Source: Thermomicrobiales bacterium
Lineage (GTDB): Bacteria > Chloroflexota > Chloroflexia > Thermomicrobiales > UBA6265
Assembly (NCBI GenBank): GCA_019637585.1
Contig: JAHBVL010000002.1
Coordinates: forward strand, 186,001 to 250,000
Direction of reading: 5' to 3'
Length of the DNA: 64,000 bases
The notes below the pieces were generated by a model. That model searched no databases. It worked only from the letters and a program-made list of their open reading frames with translations, and was not told the DNA's origin. Numbering within the stretch: position 1 is the stretch's first letter; each line of letters starts with the position of its first letter. The position numbers and the translations under genes are program-made. Shown piece by piece: positions 19,305-27,655 of this stretch.

Positions 19305-19333
19305 TTGACGTTGTGTGCGGGTCGTTGTAAACT
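19305..19333 (+). promoter_or_regulatory. Distal rho promoter
   Basis: TTGACG (19305-19310), 17-nt spacer, TAAACT (19328-19333): a good sigma-70 type match. It lies about 280 nt upstream of the rho start, so transcripts from it would carry a long leader. Confidence 0.55.
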
Positions 19334-19483
19334 TCCCAAATCCGATCAGGCAAATGACGCCTCTGCCTGTGCGCGGATTCCGGCAAACAATGGGTTAGGA
19401 CTCCTTCACCCTCTGGCCGGGCCAACATGCTCGTTCTTGTGCGCGCGAGTTCCCCGTAGTGGTTTCCAGTTGACACGACGATG

Positions 19484-19512
19484 AATTGTTGACGTGTTCA
19501 CAACCAGATATA
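19484..19512 (+). promoter_or_regulatory. Proximal rho promoter candidate
   Basis: TTGTTG (19484-19489), 17-nt spacer, TATATC (19507-19512), about 100 nt before the rho start. It is weaker at -35 than the distal candidate. Confidence 0.4.
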
Positions 19513-19611
19513 TCTCGGACCGTGTGCGCGGTTCGCTGATTCACCACCTCATGCTTCTATCCACAAATCAACAACGCAACCAAACAATGCGAATCCAGGG
19601 AGGGTTTCAGT

Positions 19612-21204
19612 TTGTCCGATAACGGAGAAGACACAATGACCGAAGAGCAGAACGTGCTCGAATCGTCTGCCGGCGCGGTTACCGTCGCCGATCCTCCCGT
19701 GGAAACCGAGCCCACGGAACAGACCGACATCCAGAACGGAGCGGTTGCCCCTGATGAGGCTGGGGAGGCTGGAGCCGAGAGCGGCGAAGAGGGGCAGTCT
19801 CCTCGTGGTCGCGACCGGCGCCGGGGTCGCCAGAATCGTGGCGAGCGAGGCGAGCCTCGCGAACCGCGACAGGATGGCCGCGGCAGTGGTGGACGCCAGC
19901 GACAACAGAGCGATGGCGCTCAGCCGCAACCGCCGCGCAATGGCGGCGGACCGACGCTCGTTGTTTCCGAGCTGGAGACGATGCCGCTGGAGGGTCTCTA
20001 CGAGCTGGCGCGGGAGTTGGAGCTGCAGGGCTATTCGCGCATGAAGCGCCCTGATCTGATCATCAAGCTCCTGCATGCCCGGACCGAGCGCGAAGGGTAC
20101 ATCTTCGGCGACGGCATCCTCGAGATCATCGAGGACGGATTCGGCTTCCTGCGTGGCGCGCGGCTCCTTCCTGGCGCCGACGATATCTACGTTTCCCAGT
20201 CGCAGATTCGCCGCTTCGGGTTGCGGACGGGAGACCGGGTGTCTGGGCAGGTTCGCCCGCCCAAGGACAACGAGAAGTTCTTCAGTCTCCTGCGCGTCGA
20301 AGCCGTCAACGGCGTCGATCCGGAGACAGCGCGACGGCGACCGAATTTCGATTCGCTGACGCCGATTTTCCCGCTCGAGATGATCGATCTCGAAACCCAG
20401 CCGAATGTCCTGTCGACCCGCATCCTCAACCTGGTGGCGCCGATCGGCCGGGGACAGCGCGGTTTGATCGTTTCACCGCCCAAGGCCGGTAAGACGCTCC
20501 TCCTTAAAGCGATCGCCAATGGCGTTTCCACCAACAATCCAGACATTCACCTGATGGTCTGTCTCATCGGCGAGCGACCGGAGGAAGTGACCGACATGCG
20601 GCGTTCGGTCGATGGCGAGGTCATCTCCTCGACATTCGACGAGCCGGTGGAGGATCACACCAAGGTTGCGGAGATGGCGTTGGAGCGAGCCAAGCGCCTG
20701 GTCGAAGGTGGCCGGGATGTGGTCATTCTGCTCGACTCGATCACGCGACTCGCCCGTGCCTACAACCTGGCTGTGCCGCCGAGTGGCCGAACGCTTTCGG
20801 GTGGTATCGATCCGGTGGCGCTCTATCCGCCCAAGCGCTTTTTCGGCGCTGCCCGCAACATCGAAGGTGGCGGCAGCCTGACGATTGTCGCGACCTGTCT
20901 GGTCGATACCGGCAGCCGCATGGACGACGTCATCTACGAGGAGTTCAAGGGCACAGGCAACATGGAACTCCACCTCGATCGCAAGCTGGCCGAACGCCGG
21001 GTCTATCCGTCGATCGACATTCAGCGTTCCGGCACCCGTCGCGAAGAGCTGCTATTGGACGACAGCACCCTGCGTCAGGTGTGGACGATGCGACGGATGG
21101 TTTCGATGCTGGGCGGCACTGAAGGGACTGAGCTGATGCTCGGGCGCCTGGCCAAGACCCAGACCAACGAGGAATTCCTGGCCACGCTCAACAAAGAGGT
21201 TTAG
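19612..21204 (+). CDS. rho: Transcription termination factor Rho
   Basis: Hexameric RNA helicase that ends transcription. I use TTG 19612, with GGGAGGG at 19598-19604 (530 residues); ATG 19636, with GGAG at 19624, is an equally possible start. Residues 1-115 are a disordered, acidic then Arg/Gly-rich extension ([17 protein letters not shown]), as in many GC-rich phyla. The Rho-N SAP-like and cold-shock RNA-binding domains follow ([27 protein letters not shown]). Then come Walker [14 protein letters not shown] near residue 292, Walker [18 protein letters not shown] near residue 370, and [17 protein letters not shown]. Confidence 0.97.
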   Translation: MSDNGEDTMTEEQNVLESSAGAVTVADPPVETEPTEQTDIQNGAVAPDEAGEAGAESGEEGQSPRGRDRRRGRQNRGERGEPREPRQDGRGSGGRQRQQSDGAQPQPPRNGGGPTLVVSELETMPLEGLYELARELELQGYSRMKRPDLIIKLLHARTEREGYIFGDGILEIIEDGFGFLRGARLLPGADDIYVSQSQIRRFGLRTGDRVSGQVRPPKDNEKFFSLLRVEAVNGVDPETARRRPNFDSLTPIFPLEMIDLETQPNVLSTRILNLVAPIGRGQRGLIVSPPKAGKTLLLKAIANGVSTNNPDIHLMVCLIGERPEEVTDMRRSVDGEVISSTFDEPVEDHTKVAEMALERAKRLVEGGRDVVILLDSITRLARAYNLAVPPSGRTLSGGIDPVALYPPKRFFGAARNIEGGGSLTIVATCLVDTGSRMDDVIYEEFKGTGNMELHLDRKLAERRVYPSIDIQRSGTRREELLLDDSTLRQVWTMRRMVSMLGGTEGTELMLGRLAKTQTNEEFLATLNKEV

Positions 21205-21223
21205 CGACGCCTATCCAACAAAT

Positions 21224-21397
21224 GTAGCGGAGAGGCCTGCCTCGCTCGTCGGTGGCGACGGGCAACGCAGGCGTTGCCGCTACATTTTCAGCGATGGGCA
21301 ACGCAGGCGTTGCCGCTACATTTTCGGCGACGGGCAACGCGGGCGTCGCCGCCATATTTTCGGCGACGGGCAACGCAGGCGTTGCCGCTACATCGTG
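21224..21397. repeat. Four exact-length 36-bp tandem palindromic repeats between convergent genes
   Basis: Units at 21254-21289, 21290-21325, 21326-21361 and 21362-21397. Each reads GGCGACGGGCAACGCAGGCG then TTGCCGCTACATTTTC with few changes. Each unit holds the hairpin GGCAACGC/GCGTTGCC. A related half-element starting GTAGCGG lies at 21224. No spacers separate the units, so this is not CRISPR. The array fills the rho/asparaginase convergent gap. Its last unit overlaps the 3' end of the minus-strand gene and supplies its TAG stop at 21390-21388. It could act as a bidirectional transcription end. Confidence 0.9.
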
Positions 21398-22344
21398 GGC
21401 TCTTGCGCCTCATAGATTGGCACCACCACACGTTGCCGGACTTCGTGCTGTGCCATGCCCGCTTCCTGATAGACATAAAACCGCCCAGGGACCGTCGCCG
21501 CTCCCCAGGGTTCGCCTTCCCGGCTCAGGGCGACGACGTTCATCTCTCCTCGCAGGGGATCGTCGAGCCGGGCCAGATCGGTGAGGGCCTGGCGAACCGC
21601 TTCCTCGATCGACAGACCGAATCGCATGAACGTGACGATGCTGTGCGCCGTGCAGGCCCGCTGGGCGAGCTCACCGCGACCGGTGCACGCGGCAGCGCCA
21701 TAGCGGTCGTCGCAGTAGTTGCCGGCGCCGATGATGGGCGAGTCTCCCACCCGGCCGGGATACTTCCAACCCCATCCAGATGTGCTAACCCCGCTGGCAA
21801 TGCGGCCCTCTTCATCCTGGCAGATGAAGTTGACGGTTCCGTAGGGACGCTCGACCAGCTGTGGATCGGAAGTGACCGTGCCGATCAGCGTTCTCATCTT
21901 TGTCAAATAGTCGGTGAATTCTGGGTTGGCGTAGGTTCCCTCGAGACCGTCTTTCCAGAGTTGCTCGGTTTCCGGGGTCAGCAGGTTCTTCTCTTCCAAC
22001 CCCATTTCACCAGCCAGCCGGTTGGCGCCGGCGCCAACCAGCAAAACGTGCGGCAGTTCCTGCATGACCATCTGCGCCAGCTTCGCCGCGTCCTGATAGT
22101 GCTGGAGAGCGGCCACGCTGCCGGCTGAGAGATCGGACCCGATCATCACCGACGCGTCGAGTTCGACCTGCCCGAGGAAATTGGGGATGCCGCCATATCC
22201 AACGCTTCTGTCCTCCGGGTTCGCTTCGACGAGCGACAATCCGGCGACAACCGCATCGACCGCCGCACCTCCCAATGTCAGCACGTCGAGCGCAGCCTGA
22301 ATACCGACCGAGCCGTTCTGGCTGGCCACAACTCGTGCACGCAT
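21388..22344 (-). CDS. N(4)-(beta-N-acetylglucosaminyl)-L-asparaginase / isoaspartyl peptidase family (Ntn hydrolase)
   Basis: Self-processing amidohydrolase that cleaves the GlcNAc-Asn bond, or beta-aspartyl peptides. ATG 22344 (MRARVVASQNGS) gives 318 residues; the longer in-frame extension runs into the upstream gene. The autoproteolysis nucleophile is probably Thr170 in RPYGTVNFI, with the substrate segment GWKYPGRVGDSPIIGAGNYC after it, as in glycosylasparaginase. LTLGGAAVDAVVAGLSLVE near residue 23 and SVGYGGIPN are also family motifs. Last gene of the uvrB-led run, 19 nt after the HypE-like gene; its stop codon lies within a repeat. Confidence 0.88.
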   Translation of the reverse strand: MRARVVASQNGSVGIQAALDVLTLGGAAVDAVVAGLSLVEANPEDRSVGYGGIPNFLGQVELDASVMIGSDLSAGSVAALQHYQDAAKLAQMVMQELPHVLLVGAGANRLAGEMGLEEKNLLTPETEQLWKDGLEGTYANPEFTDYLTKMRTLIGTVTSDPQLVERPYGTVNFICQDEEGRIASGVSTSGWGWKYPGRVGDSPIIGAGNYCDDRYGAAACTGRGELAQRACTAHSIVTFMRFGLSIEEAVRQALTDLARLDDPLRGEMNVVALSREGEPWGAATVPGRFYVYQEAGMAQHEVRQRVVVPIYEAQEPTM

Positions 22345-22363
22345 GGTCTTTGGCCTTTCGATG

Positions 22364-23404
22364 TCAGGAGAGCGAGACGATGAGACGCGCGTATTCGTCG
22401 GTGGCGAAGAGCGGCAATCGTTCCACCGCACCATTGCTGACCAGGTCGAAACCTCGTTCCGGCACGGCGAGTTTGCCGATGACCACCGGCCGTGAACCAT
22501 CCGGCCAGGTCAGGGCTTCCAAGTCGGGCACGTTCTCGGGCCGCACCGCGGCGAGGAGACTCCCCGAGGCGAGAAGTCCGAGTGGATCGAGACCGAAGTG
22601 ATCGCACAGTGCGGCGGTTTCCGGAAGCACAGGCACCCGGTCGCGGTTGATCACCGCGCCACATCCCGCGGCGACAGCGATTTCGCGGATACCGGACGCC
22701 AATCCTCCCTCGGTCGGATCGTGGAGCGCGGAGACGCCGCCGGTCGCGATCAGCGCTCGCGCATGCGATGCGATCGAGATGCCTGGATCGACGAGGAGAC
22801 TGGCGCAACGATCGAGAAAGTCGTCATCGAACGCATCGCTCAGCTGGTCGCGCAGTTCGCGTGCGATCAACGCAGTGCCTTCCACGGCAATGGGCCGGGT
22901 CAGCACCAGTCTGTCGCCCGGTTGACCGCAACCCGGCTCGATCAATCCTGCTGCAGTCGTCTCGCCGATCATCGTGCCGACCAGAATGGGCCGGTCGAGC
23001 CCGGAAGTGATCTCGGTATGCCCGCCAATCAGGGAAATGTCCTGGGACCGGCAGGCGTCGACAAGCTCGCCGAACATCGATTCGACGGAAGCAGTGGTGG
23101 TGGCGCCTTCCGGCAAGAGCGCGGTGACCATCAGCCAGCGTGGCGTTGCCCCCAGACAGGCGAGATCGTTGGCATTGACGCTGACCAGGTAGAGGGGCGC
23201 TGAGTCGCTGGCGAAGGTGATCGGATCGCTCTTGATGACCAGCCTGGTCTCACCAAAATCAAGCACGGCCGCATCCCGACCCACTCCCGGACCGACCAGC
23301 ACGCGATCGTCCGTCGGCAGCGCTCCGGAGAGCAGCTTGCCGAGGAGATCCATCGGCAGTTTTCCGACGGGCAAGGCATCAGAAGCAGAGCGATCGAACG
23401 TCAC
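22364..23404 (-). CDS. AIR synthase-related (HypE-like) protein
   Basis: A 346-residue protein of the PurM/HypE/ThiL/SelD fold: N-terminal half RVLVGPGVGRDAAVLDFGE near residue 35 and LVSVNANDLACLGATPRW, then LIGGHTEITSGLDRPI. The C-terminal domain shows LHDPTEGGLASGIREIAVAAG. The closest named relative is HypE, but the HypE C-terminal Pro-Arg-Ile-Cys motif is absent (it ends YARLIVSLS), and no hydrogenase genes are near. It probably binds ATP and activates an unknown carboxylate or amide. GTG 23404 is the start used; a later Met (MDLLGKLL) is possible. Gap of 21 nt to xseB. Confidence 0.8.
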   Translation of the reverse strand: MTFDRSASDALPVGKLPMDLLGKLLSGALPTDDRVLVGPGVGRDAAVLDFGETRLVIKSDPITFASDSAPLYLVSVNANDLACLGATPRWLMVTALLPEGATTTASVESMFGELVDACRSQDISLIGGHTEITSGLDRPILVGTMIGETTAAGLIEPGCGQPGDRLVLTRPIAVEGTALIARELRDQLSDAFDDDFLDRCASLLVDPGISIASHARALIATGGVSALHDPTEGGLASGIREIAVAAGCGAVINRDRVPVLPETAALCDHFGLDPLGLLASGSLLAAVRPENVPDLEALTWPDGSRPVVIGKLAVPERGFDLVSNGAVERLPLFATDEYARLIVSLS

Positions 23405-23425
23405 AGTCGGCGTGTTCCAGAGGTG

Positions 23426-23731
23426 CTAGCGGTCGACAGGGCCATCCCAGGGATCGTGTCCCTGTTTCGAGCCTTCATCATACTGCGGAGTGGGGGAGAG
23501 TATCGAGATGCGCAACTCCGCCTGCTCCAGCAAACTCTGGCAGCGCTCGCTCAGTTTCGTGCCTGTTTCGAAGCAGCGAACTGACAGATCGAGGGTGAGA
23601 TCCCCTTCGTCCAGCAGCGTGACGATCGCCTCCAGGGCATCGAGCGCATCTTCGAATGACCCATTCCCGGCGACTGCGTCCCAGCCCTCGAGGGCGGCGC
23701 TGACGCGGGCGATCCGTTCATCCCGGTTCAC
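23426..23731 (-). CDS. xseB: Exodeoxyribonuclease VII small subunit
   Basis: Small helical subunit of ExoVII, which degrades single-stranded DNA into oligonucleotides together with XseA. The 101 residues contain the conserved core SFEDALDALEAIVTLLDEGD followed by LTLDLSVRCFETGTKL and LEQAELRI. The ATG overlaps the xseA stop by 4 nt, so the two subunits are coupled. The last 20 residues are a polar tail not found in shorter homologues. Confidence 0.93.
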   Translation of the reverse strand: MNRDERIARVSAALEGWDAVAGNGSFEDALDALEAIVTLLDEGDLTLDLSVRCFETGTKLSERCQSLLEQAELRISILSPTPQYDEGSKQGHDPWDGPVDR

Positions 23732-25011
23732 GATGTTGCTCCCAGCTGCGTGGATTCCACCACCGACGCAATCGAACCATCCCGCGTATGCGCGACCAAC
23801 CGGCGACCCGGTGCGGTGTCTGTTGTCAGATTCACCGGTCCGCCTGTTTCGGCGTCGGCCAGGGCGACATACCCGCGATCCAGCGTTGCCCGGGGATCGA
23901 GCACGGCAAGGAGGCTGCCGGCACTGGCCGCCGCCACCTTCGATACGCCGACACGTTCCCGTGCCCTGGTCTGAATGCTACTGGTTGCTGTCGACAGCGC
24001 GGCACGTCGCGCCTCTAACGACTTCATGGTGAGGAGCTGGAGCGCATCCGATTGCTCATCGAGTCTCAGCGTGAGATTGCTGATCGTGGCGAGCGGACCG
24101 CGACGAATCAGTTCTTCGCGGCATCTGCTGACATCGAGCATCTGATCGAACAGAGAACGCCGGAAGCCGTGCGAATGGCGCATCAGGTCGGCCAGCAGCT
24201 GGCGTGCCGCCTGTCCACTTGGCGCGGAAACGATTTCGGCGGCGGCGGATGGCGTTGCGGCGCGCAGATCTGCCACCAGGTCGAGGAGCGTCCAATCCGA
24301 CTCATGCCCCACGGCGCTGACAACCGGGATCGGCGAAGCGAAGACGGCGCGAACCAACTGTTCGTCGTTGAATGCCGCCAAATCGGTGGCGCTTCCTCCG
24401 CCGCGTCCGATGATGATCACCTGGCAGCGGCCGTCGTGCAGGAGCTGCTGCAGCGCCATGCGCAAGGAAGCGGGTGCGCCGTCGCCCTGCACGGTGGCGG
24501 GTGCGAAAAGGAGATGAATGAACGGGTTGCGCCGCTGAAGAACGGTCGCCACGTCGTGGCGAACGGCTCCTTCAGCGGAGGTGACCAGCCCAATGACCCG
24601 AACACGTTCAAGAAGCGGCCGCTTGCGTGATTGCTCGAAGAGACCTTCCGCCGTCAGCTGTTGCTTCAGGAGCTCGAACTCGAGCGCCGCCAGTCCGACG
24701 CCGGCCGGCCGGATGAAGTCGGCATAGAGCTGGTATTTTCCGTCGCGAGGAAAGATGGAAATGCGACCATGAATGGCGCATCCCTGGCCGGCAACCGGAC
24801 GATATCGCTGCCGGATCGCCGCGTTGCGGAAGAGCACGCAGTTCAACCGGGCGTTGTCGTCGGCAACCGAGAAGTAGTGATGCCCGGCTCCAGAGACGAA
24901 CGTCTCCACCACCTCGCCTTCGATCCAGAGGTCGGAGAGCAGCTCATCGGCGTCGAACAGATGCTGCAGGTACTCGGTGACCTCGCCGACTGTCAGCGGA
25001 GCAGCGCGCAC
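23728..25011 (-). CDS. xseA: Exodeoxyribonuclease VII large subunit
   Basis: Catalytic subunit of ExoVII. GTG 25011 begins directly after the accB stop. The 427 residues comprise an N-terminal OB fold (LSDLWIEGEVVETFVSGAGH, then YFSVADDNARLNCVLFR), the nuclease core (VIGLVTSAEGAVRHDVATVL, IIIGRGGGSATDLAAFNDE, VSAVGHESDWTLLDLVADLR) and a coiled C-terminal region ending LDRGYVALADAETG. Length and motif order are normal. It sits between accB and xseB in the long minus-strand operon. Confidence 0.96.
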   Translation of the reverse strand: MRAAPLTVGEVTEYLQHLFDADELLSDLWIEGEVVETFVSGAGHHYFSVADDNARLNCVLFRNAAIRQRYRPVAGQGCAIHGRISIFPRDGKYQLYADFIRPAGVGLAALEFELLKQQLTAEGLFEQSRKRPLLERVRVIGLVTSAEGAVRHDVATVLQRRNPFIHLLFAPATVQGDGAPASLRMALQQLLHDGRCQVIIIGRGGGSATDLAAFNDEQLVRAVFASPIPVVSAVGHESDWTLLDLVADLRAATPSAAAEIVSAPSGQAARQLLADLMRHSHGFRRSLFDQMLDVSRCREELIRRGPLATISNLTLRLDEQSDALQLLTMKSLEARRAALSTATSSIQTRARERVGVSKVAAASAGSLLAVLDPRATLDRGYVALADAETGGPVNLTTDTAPGRRLVAHTRDGSIASVVESTQLGATS

Positions 25012-25527
25012 CTACGACCCATCGGCGGTCAACCGGAAGAGTGGTTGGCCATACTCCACGGCGTCGGCATTGCGAACGAGAATCTCGGCGATCGTGCCAG
25101 TCTGATCGCAGACGATTTCGTTCATGATCTTCATCGCTTCGATAATCGCGATGGTTTGTCCGACTTCCACGCGATCGCCGACTTCCACGAACTCCGGTTC
25201 ACCAGGACCGGGGGCAGCGTAGAAGGTGCCGATCATCGGCGAAACGATGTAGGTGTCGTTGCCGTCGGTCTCGGGCGTGGTTTCGTCGTCGCTGGCCGGG
25301 GTAGCCTCGTCAGGCAGAGCCAGGGGCTCATCGCGGCGATCACCATGGCGCCCCTTGTTTCCACCCTGTCGTGGCCGCTCGCTGCGCAGTCTGATCCGGG
25401 CTTCCGGAATCTCGACTTCGAGCGATGCGAGGCCGCTCGCTTTCATATGGGCAGAGAGCTGGGCGACGAACTCGGAAATGCTGGCCAGATCTGTCCGCTC
25501 TGGTGCGGTTGTCTCGTCGTCAGCCAT
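25012..25527 (-). CDS. accB: Biotin carboxyl carrier protein of acetyl-CoA carboxylase
   Basis: Carries the biotin that shuttles CO2 in the first step of fatty acid synthesis. ATG 25527 overlaps the efp stop by 1 nt; a GTG one codon earlier is also possible. The 171 residues contain a helical N-terminus (ISEFVAQLSAHMKASGLASL), a charged linker of about 50 residues, and the biotinyl domain with IVSPMIGTFYAAPGPGEPEF and the biotin-lysine motif IIEAMKIMNEI near residue 135. accC is not adjacent, although efp-accB pairing is common in bacteria. Confidence 0.96.
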   Translation of the reverse strand: MADDETTAPERTDLASISEFVAQLSAHMKASGLASLEVEIPEARIRLRSERPRQGGNKGRHGDRRDEPLALPDEATPASDDETTPETDGNDTYIVSPMIGTFYAAPGPGEPEFVEVGDRVEVGQTIAIIEAMKIMNEIVCDQTGTIAEILVRNADAVEYGQPLFRLTADGS

Positions 25528-26084
25528 CACGCACGCTCGATGTAGTCGCCGGAGCGAGTGTCGACGCGCAACCGGTCGCCGATGTTGATGAAAAGCGGCA
25601 CATTGACCACCAGACCGGTTTCCATCGTTGCCGGTTTGGTGCCGCCAGAGGCCGTATCACCTTTCAGACCGGGGTCGGTCATGGTGACTTCGAGCTCGAC
25701 TGAGGTCGGCAGCTCGAGATCGATTGGCTCGCCTTCATAGGTCAGCAGATCGACCAGTTCGTTCTCCTTGACGAACTTGCCGGCATCCCCCATGGCGTTG
25801 TCATCAAGCACGAACTGATCGAAGGTATCCATGTCCATAAAGTGGTGGAAACCGCCCTCGCTGTACATGTACTGCACATGCTGGCGCTCCAGTCTGGCCG
25901 GGGTGAATCGTGCTCCCGCCTGAACCGAGTGTTGGGTAATCGACCCGGTGCGCAAATCGCGCAGCGTCAGGCGCACCTGCGCCGAGCCGCGCCCCTGCTT
26001 GTTGTGCGCGAACTCGATCACCTTTACCAGGCGCCCCTCGTAGTCGAGGGTCAAACCCTTCCGTACTCCCGCTGCATCGATCAT
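25527..26084 (-). CDS. efp: Elongation factor P
   Basis: Relieves ribosome stalling at polyproline stretches. The 185 residues form three beta-barrel domains with the usual motifs: LRDLRTGSITQHSVQAGARF, YMYSEGGFHHFMD, LPTSVELEVTMTDPGLKGDT and the C-terminal VDTRSGDYIERA. The domain-I loop is NKQGRGSAQ, so the residue that carries the beta-lysyl group in other bacteria is Arg32, as in Thermus EF-P. No modification enzyme lies in the window. Cotranscribed with accB (overlapping stop and start). Confidence 0.97.
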   Translation of the reverse strand: MIDAAGVRKGLTLDYEGRLVKVIEFAHNKQGRGSAQVRLTLRDLRTGSITQHSVQAGARFTPARLERQHVQYMYSEGGFHHFMDMDTFDQFVLDDNAMGDAGKFVKENELVDLLTYEGEPIDLELPTSVELEVTMTDPGLKGDTASGGTKPATMETGLVVNVPLFINIGDRLRVDTRSGDYIERA

Positions 26085-26099
26085 CAGTGATCTGCTCCC

Positions 26100-27200
26100 C
26101 TAGTTTGTGATTCGCTTCTTCCGGGCATGTGACATCACCCGGCAGCCATTCTCTTCGACAACAACGACGTCTTCGATGCGAACACCGAATGACCCTGGAA
26201 AATAGAGTCCAGGCTCGATTGTAATGACATTTCCCGCATCGAGTGGGCGATCGGACAATTTACTCACCGATGGACCGTCATGAACGCGGATACCGAGCCC
26301 ATGTCCGACACCATGAATGATGTTGTCCGCATATCCCGCATCCTCGAACACTTTCCGGGACGCGAGATCGACATCCTTTGCCGGAACGCCGGCCGAGACC
26401 GCGGCGATCGCAACCTTGTGTGATTCGGCAACCAGATCGTAGATCGCTGCTACCTGTGCGTCAGGTTCGCCGATCCAGGTCGTGCGCGTCAGATCGGCGT
26501 TGTAGCCATTGAGCACCGCGCCCATGTCGATGACGATGGGCACGCCCTCAGTAATCGGTGTCTCCCCGGTTGCGTGATGCGGACGCGCTCCATTCGGACC
26601 AGCGGCGACCGCCGTAGAAAAACCGGGGCCGTCCGCGCCATGATCGCGGAAGCCGTCCTCGATCAATCTGGCCACCTGCCGCTCGGTCATACCGGCGACA
26701 ATCTGCGGCTCGACCTCCTCGAACACCGCGTCAGTGATATCGATTGCTTTCTGGATCAACGCGATCTCGTCGTCAGACTTGACCCAGCGCATCACGTCGA
26801 TCTGACCGTTCATCGGCTCGAACGAGAAGCCTTTCCCGTGTTCGCTGATAGCCTGCCAGGTACCGACCGAGATCGACGCTGGCTCGAATCCCACGCGTTG
26901 CCATTTGCGCTCGGCAATCAGCTCACCAATGAACTTCTCCCACGGACGGCTCCACCCGATCACGTCGAATGCCGTGGCCTCATCAGCGGCCCAGGCTGTG
27001 TTGTTGGTGCTGGTGGCCAGCAAGGCGGCATCCGGCGACACCAGCGCCACGCCGGCGCTTTCGGTGATGCCATGGTCGTGGGCAGAGTAGCCGGTGACAT
27101 AAAAGCGATTGTCGGGATCGGAAATCATGAGGGCGTCGAGTCCCAGCTCGCCGCACAATCCCTGGATCCGCTGCAATCGCGCTTTCAGCTCGTCAGCCAT
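26100..27200 (-). CDS. M24 family aminopeptidase (Xaa-Pro peptidase type)
   Basis: Metallopeptidase of the pita-bread fold, cutting N-terminal residues before proline or X-Pro dipeptides. ATG 27200 is used (366 residues); it shares a base with the aroQ stop. An N-terminal creatinase-like domain (MISDPDNRFYVTGYS) precedes the catalytic domain. The five metal ligands can be seen: IDMGAVLNGYNADLTRT (two Asp), IHGVGHGLGIRVHDGP (His), TIEPGLYFPG (Glu) and VRIEDVVVV (Glu). Placement before efp is common for this peptidase in bacteria; EF-P and proline-related roles may be linked. Confidence 0.93.
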   Translation of the reverse strand: MADELKARLQRIQGLCGELGLDALMISDPDNRFYVTGYSAHDHGITESAGVALVSPDAALLATSTNNTAWAADEATAFDVIGWSRPWEKFIGELIAERKWQRVGFEPASISVGTWQAISEHGKGFSFEPMNGQIDVMRWVKSDDEIALIQKAIDITDAVFEEVEPQIVAGMTERQVARLIEDGFRDHGADGPGFSTAVAAGPNGARPHHATGETPITEGVPIVIDMGAVLNGYNADLTRTTWIGEPDAQVAAIYDLVAESHKVAIAAVSAGVPAKDVDLASRKVFEDAGYADNIIHGVGHGLGIRVHDGPSVSKLSDRPLDAGNVITIEPGLYFPGSFGVRIEDVVVVEENGCRVMSHARKKRITN

Positions 27201-27646
27201 CAATGAAGCTCCCTGGTCAGGTAGTCGAGGGCCAGTAGATAGCCATGAGCGCCCAGCCCGACGATTTGTCCGGCGGCAACCGGCGCAATGACCGAGTGGT
27301 GCCGGAACTCCTCGCGGGCGTGAACGTTGGAGATATGGACTTCGATGACGGGCGTGCCAATGGCGCTGACCGCGTCGCGGATCGCGTAGCTGTAGTGGGT
27401 GAACGCGCCCGGATTCATGATGATGCCGGCCGCGTCACGCCCCTCGCTGTGCAGGAAGTCGATGATCGCCCCTTCATGGTTGGATTGGTAGGCAACGACC
27501 TCGATCGGTGGTGAGAAGGAAGCGGCCCGGTCATGGACCGACGCTTCGATCGAGGCGAGGGTGACGGTGCCATAGTGCCCCGGCTCGCGTGTGCCGAGCA
27601 AATTGAGATTCGGACCATTGATCAGGAGAATGCGCCTGCTTGACAT
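27200..27646 (-). CDS. aroQ: 3-dehydroquinate dehydratase, type II
   Basis: Third step of the shikimate pathway. The 148 residues match type II enzymes in length and motifs: [20 protein letters not shown] with the catalytic Tyr of the GHYG turn, [30 protein letters not shown] and [17 protein letters not shown] with the catalytic His. The ATG lies 9 nt after the stop of the secreted-protein gene. The next gene, the M24 peptidase, overlaps its stop. Confidence 0.97.
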   Translation of the reverse strand: MSSRRILLINGPNLNLLGTREPGHYGTVTLASIEASVHDRAASFSPPIEVVAYQSNHEGAIIDFLHSEGRDAAGIIMNPGAFTHYSYAIRDAVSAIGTPVIEVHISNVHAREEFRHHSVIAPVAAGQIVGLGAHGYLLALDYLTRELH

Positions 27647-27655
27647 GCGGGACGA

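Larger units (their letters stand above)
19035..19611. other. Gene-free region between the tRNA and rho
   Basis: 577 bp without a supported gene; the reading frames here overlap the tRNA or lack resemblance to any family. It holds an inverted repeat TTCTCTG/CAGAGAA just beyond the tRNA 5' end, and two promoter-like sequences pointing at rho (listed separately). The part between 19334 and 19611 is therefore likely a rho leader. Confidence 0.6.

Noticed and set aside
18946-19476. 176-codon minus ORF upstream of rsfS
   Set aside because: It reads through the tRNA gene and ends in its sequence; no resemblance to a protein family.
21254-21397. CRISPR array
   Set aside because: The 36-bp period looks CRISPR-like, but units are contiguous with no spacers and no cas genes are near.
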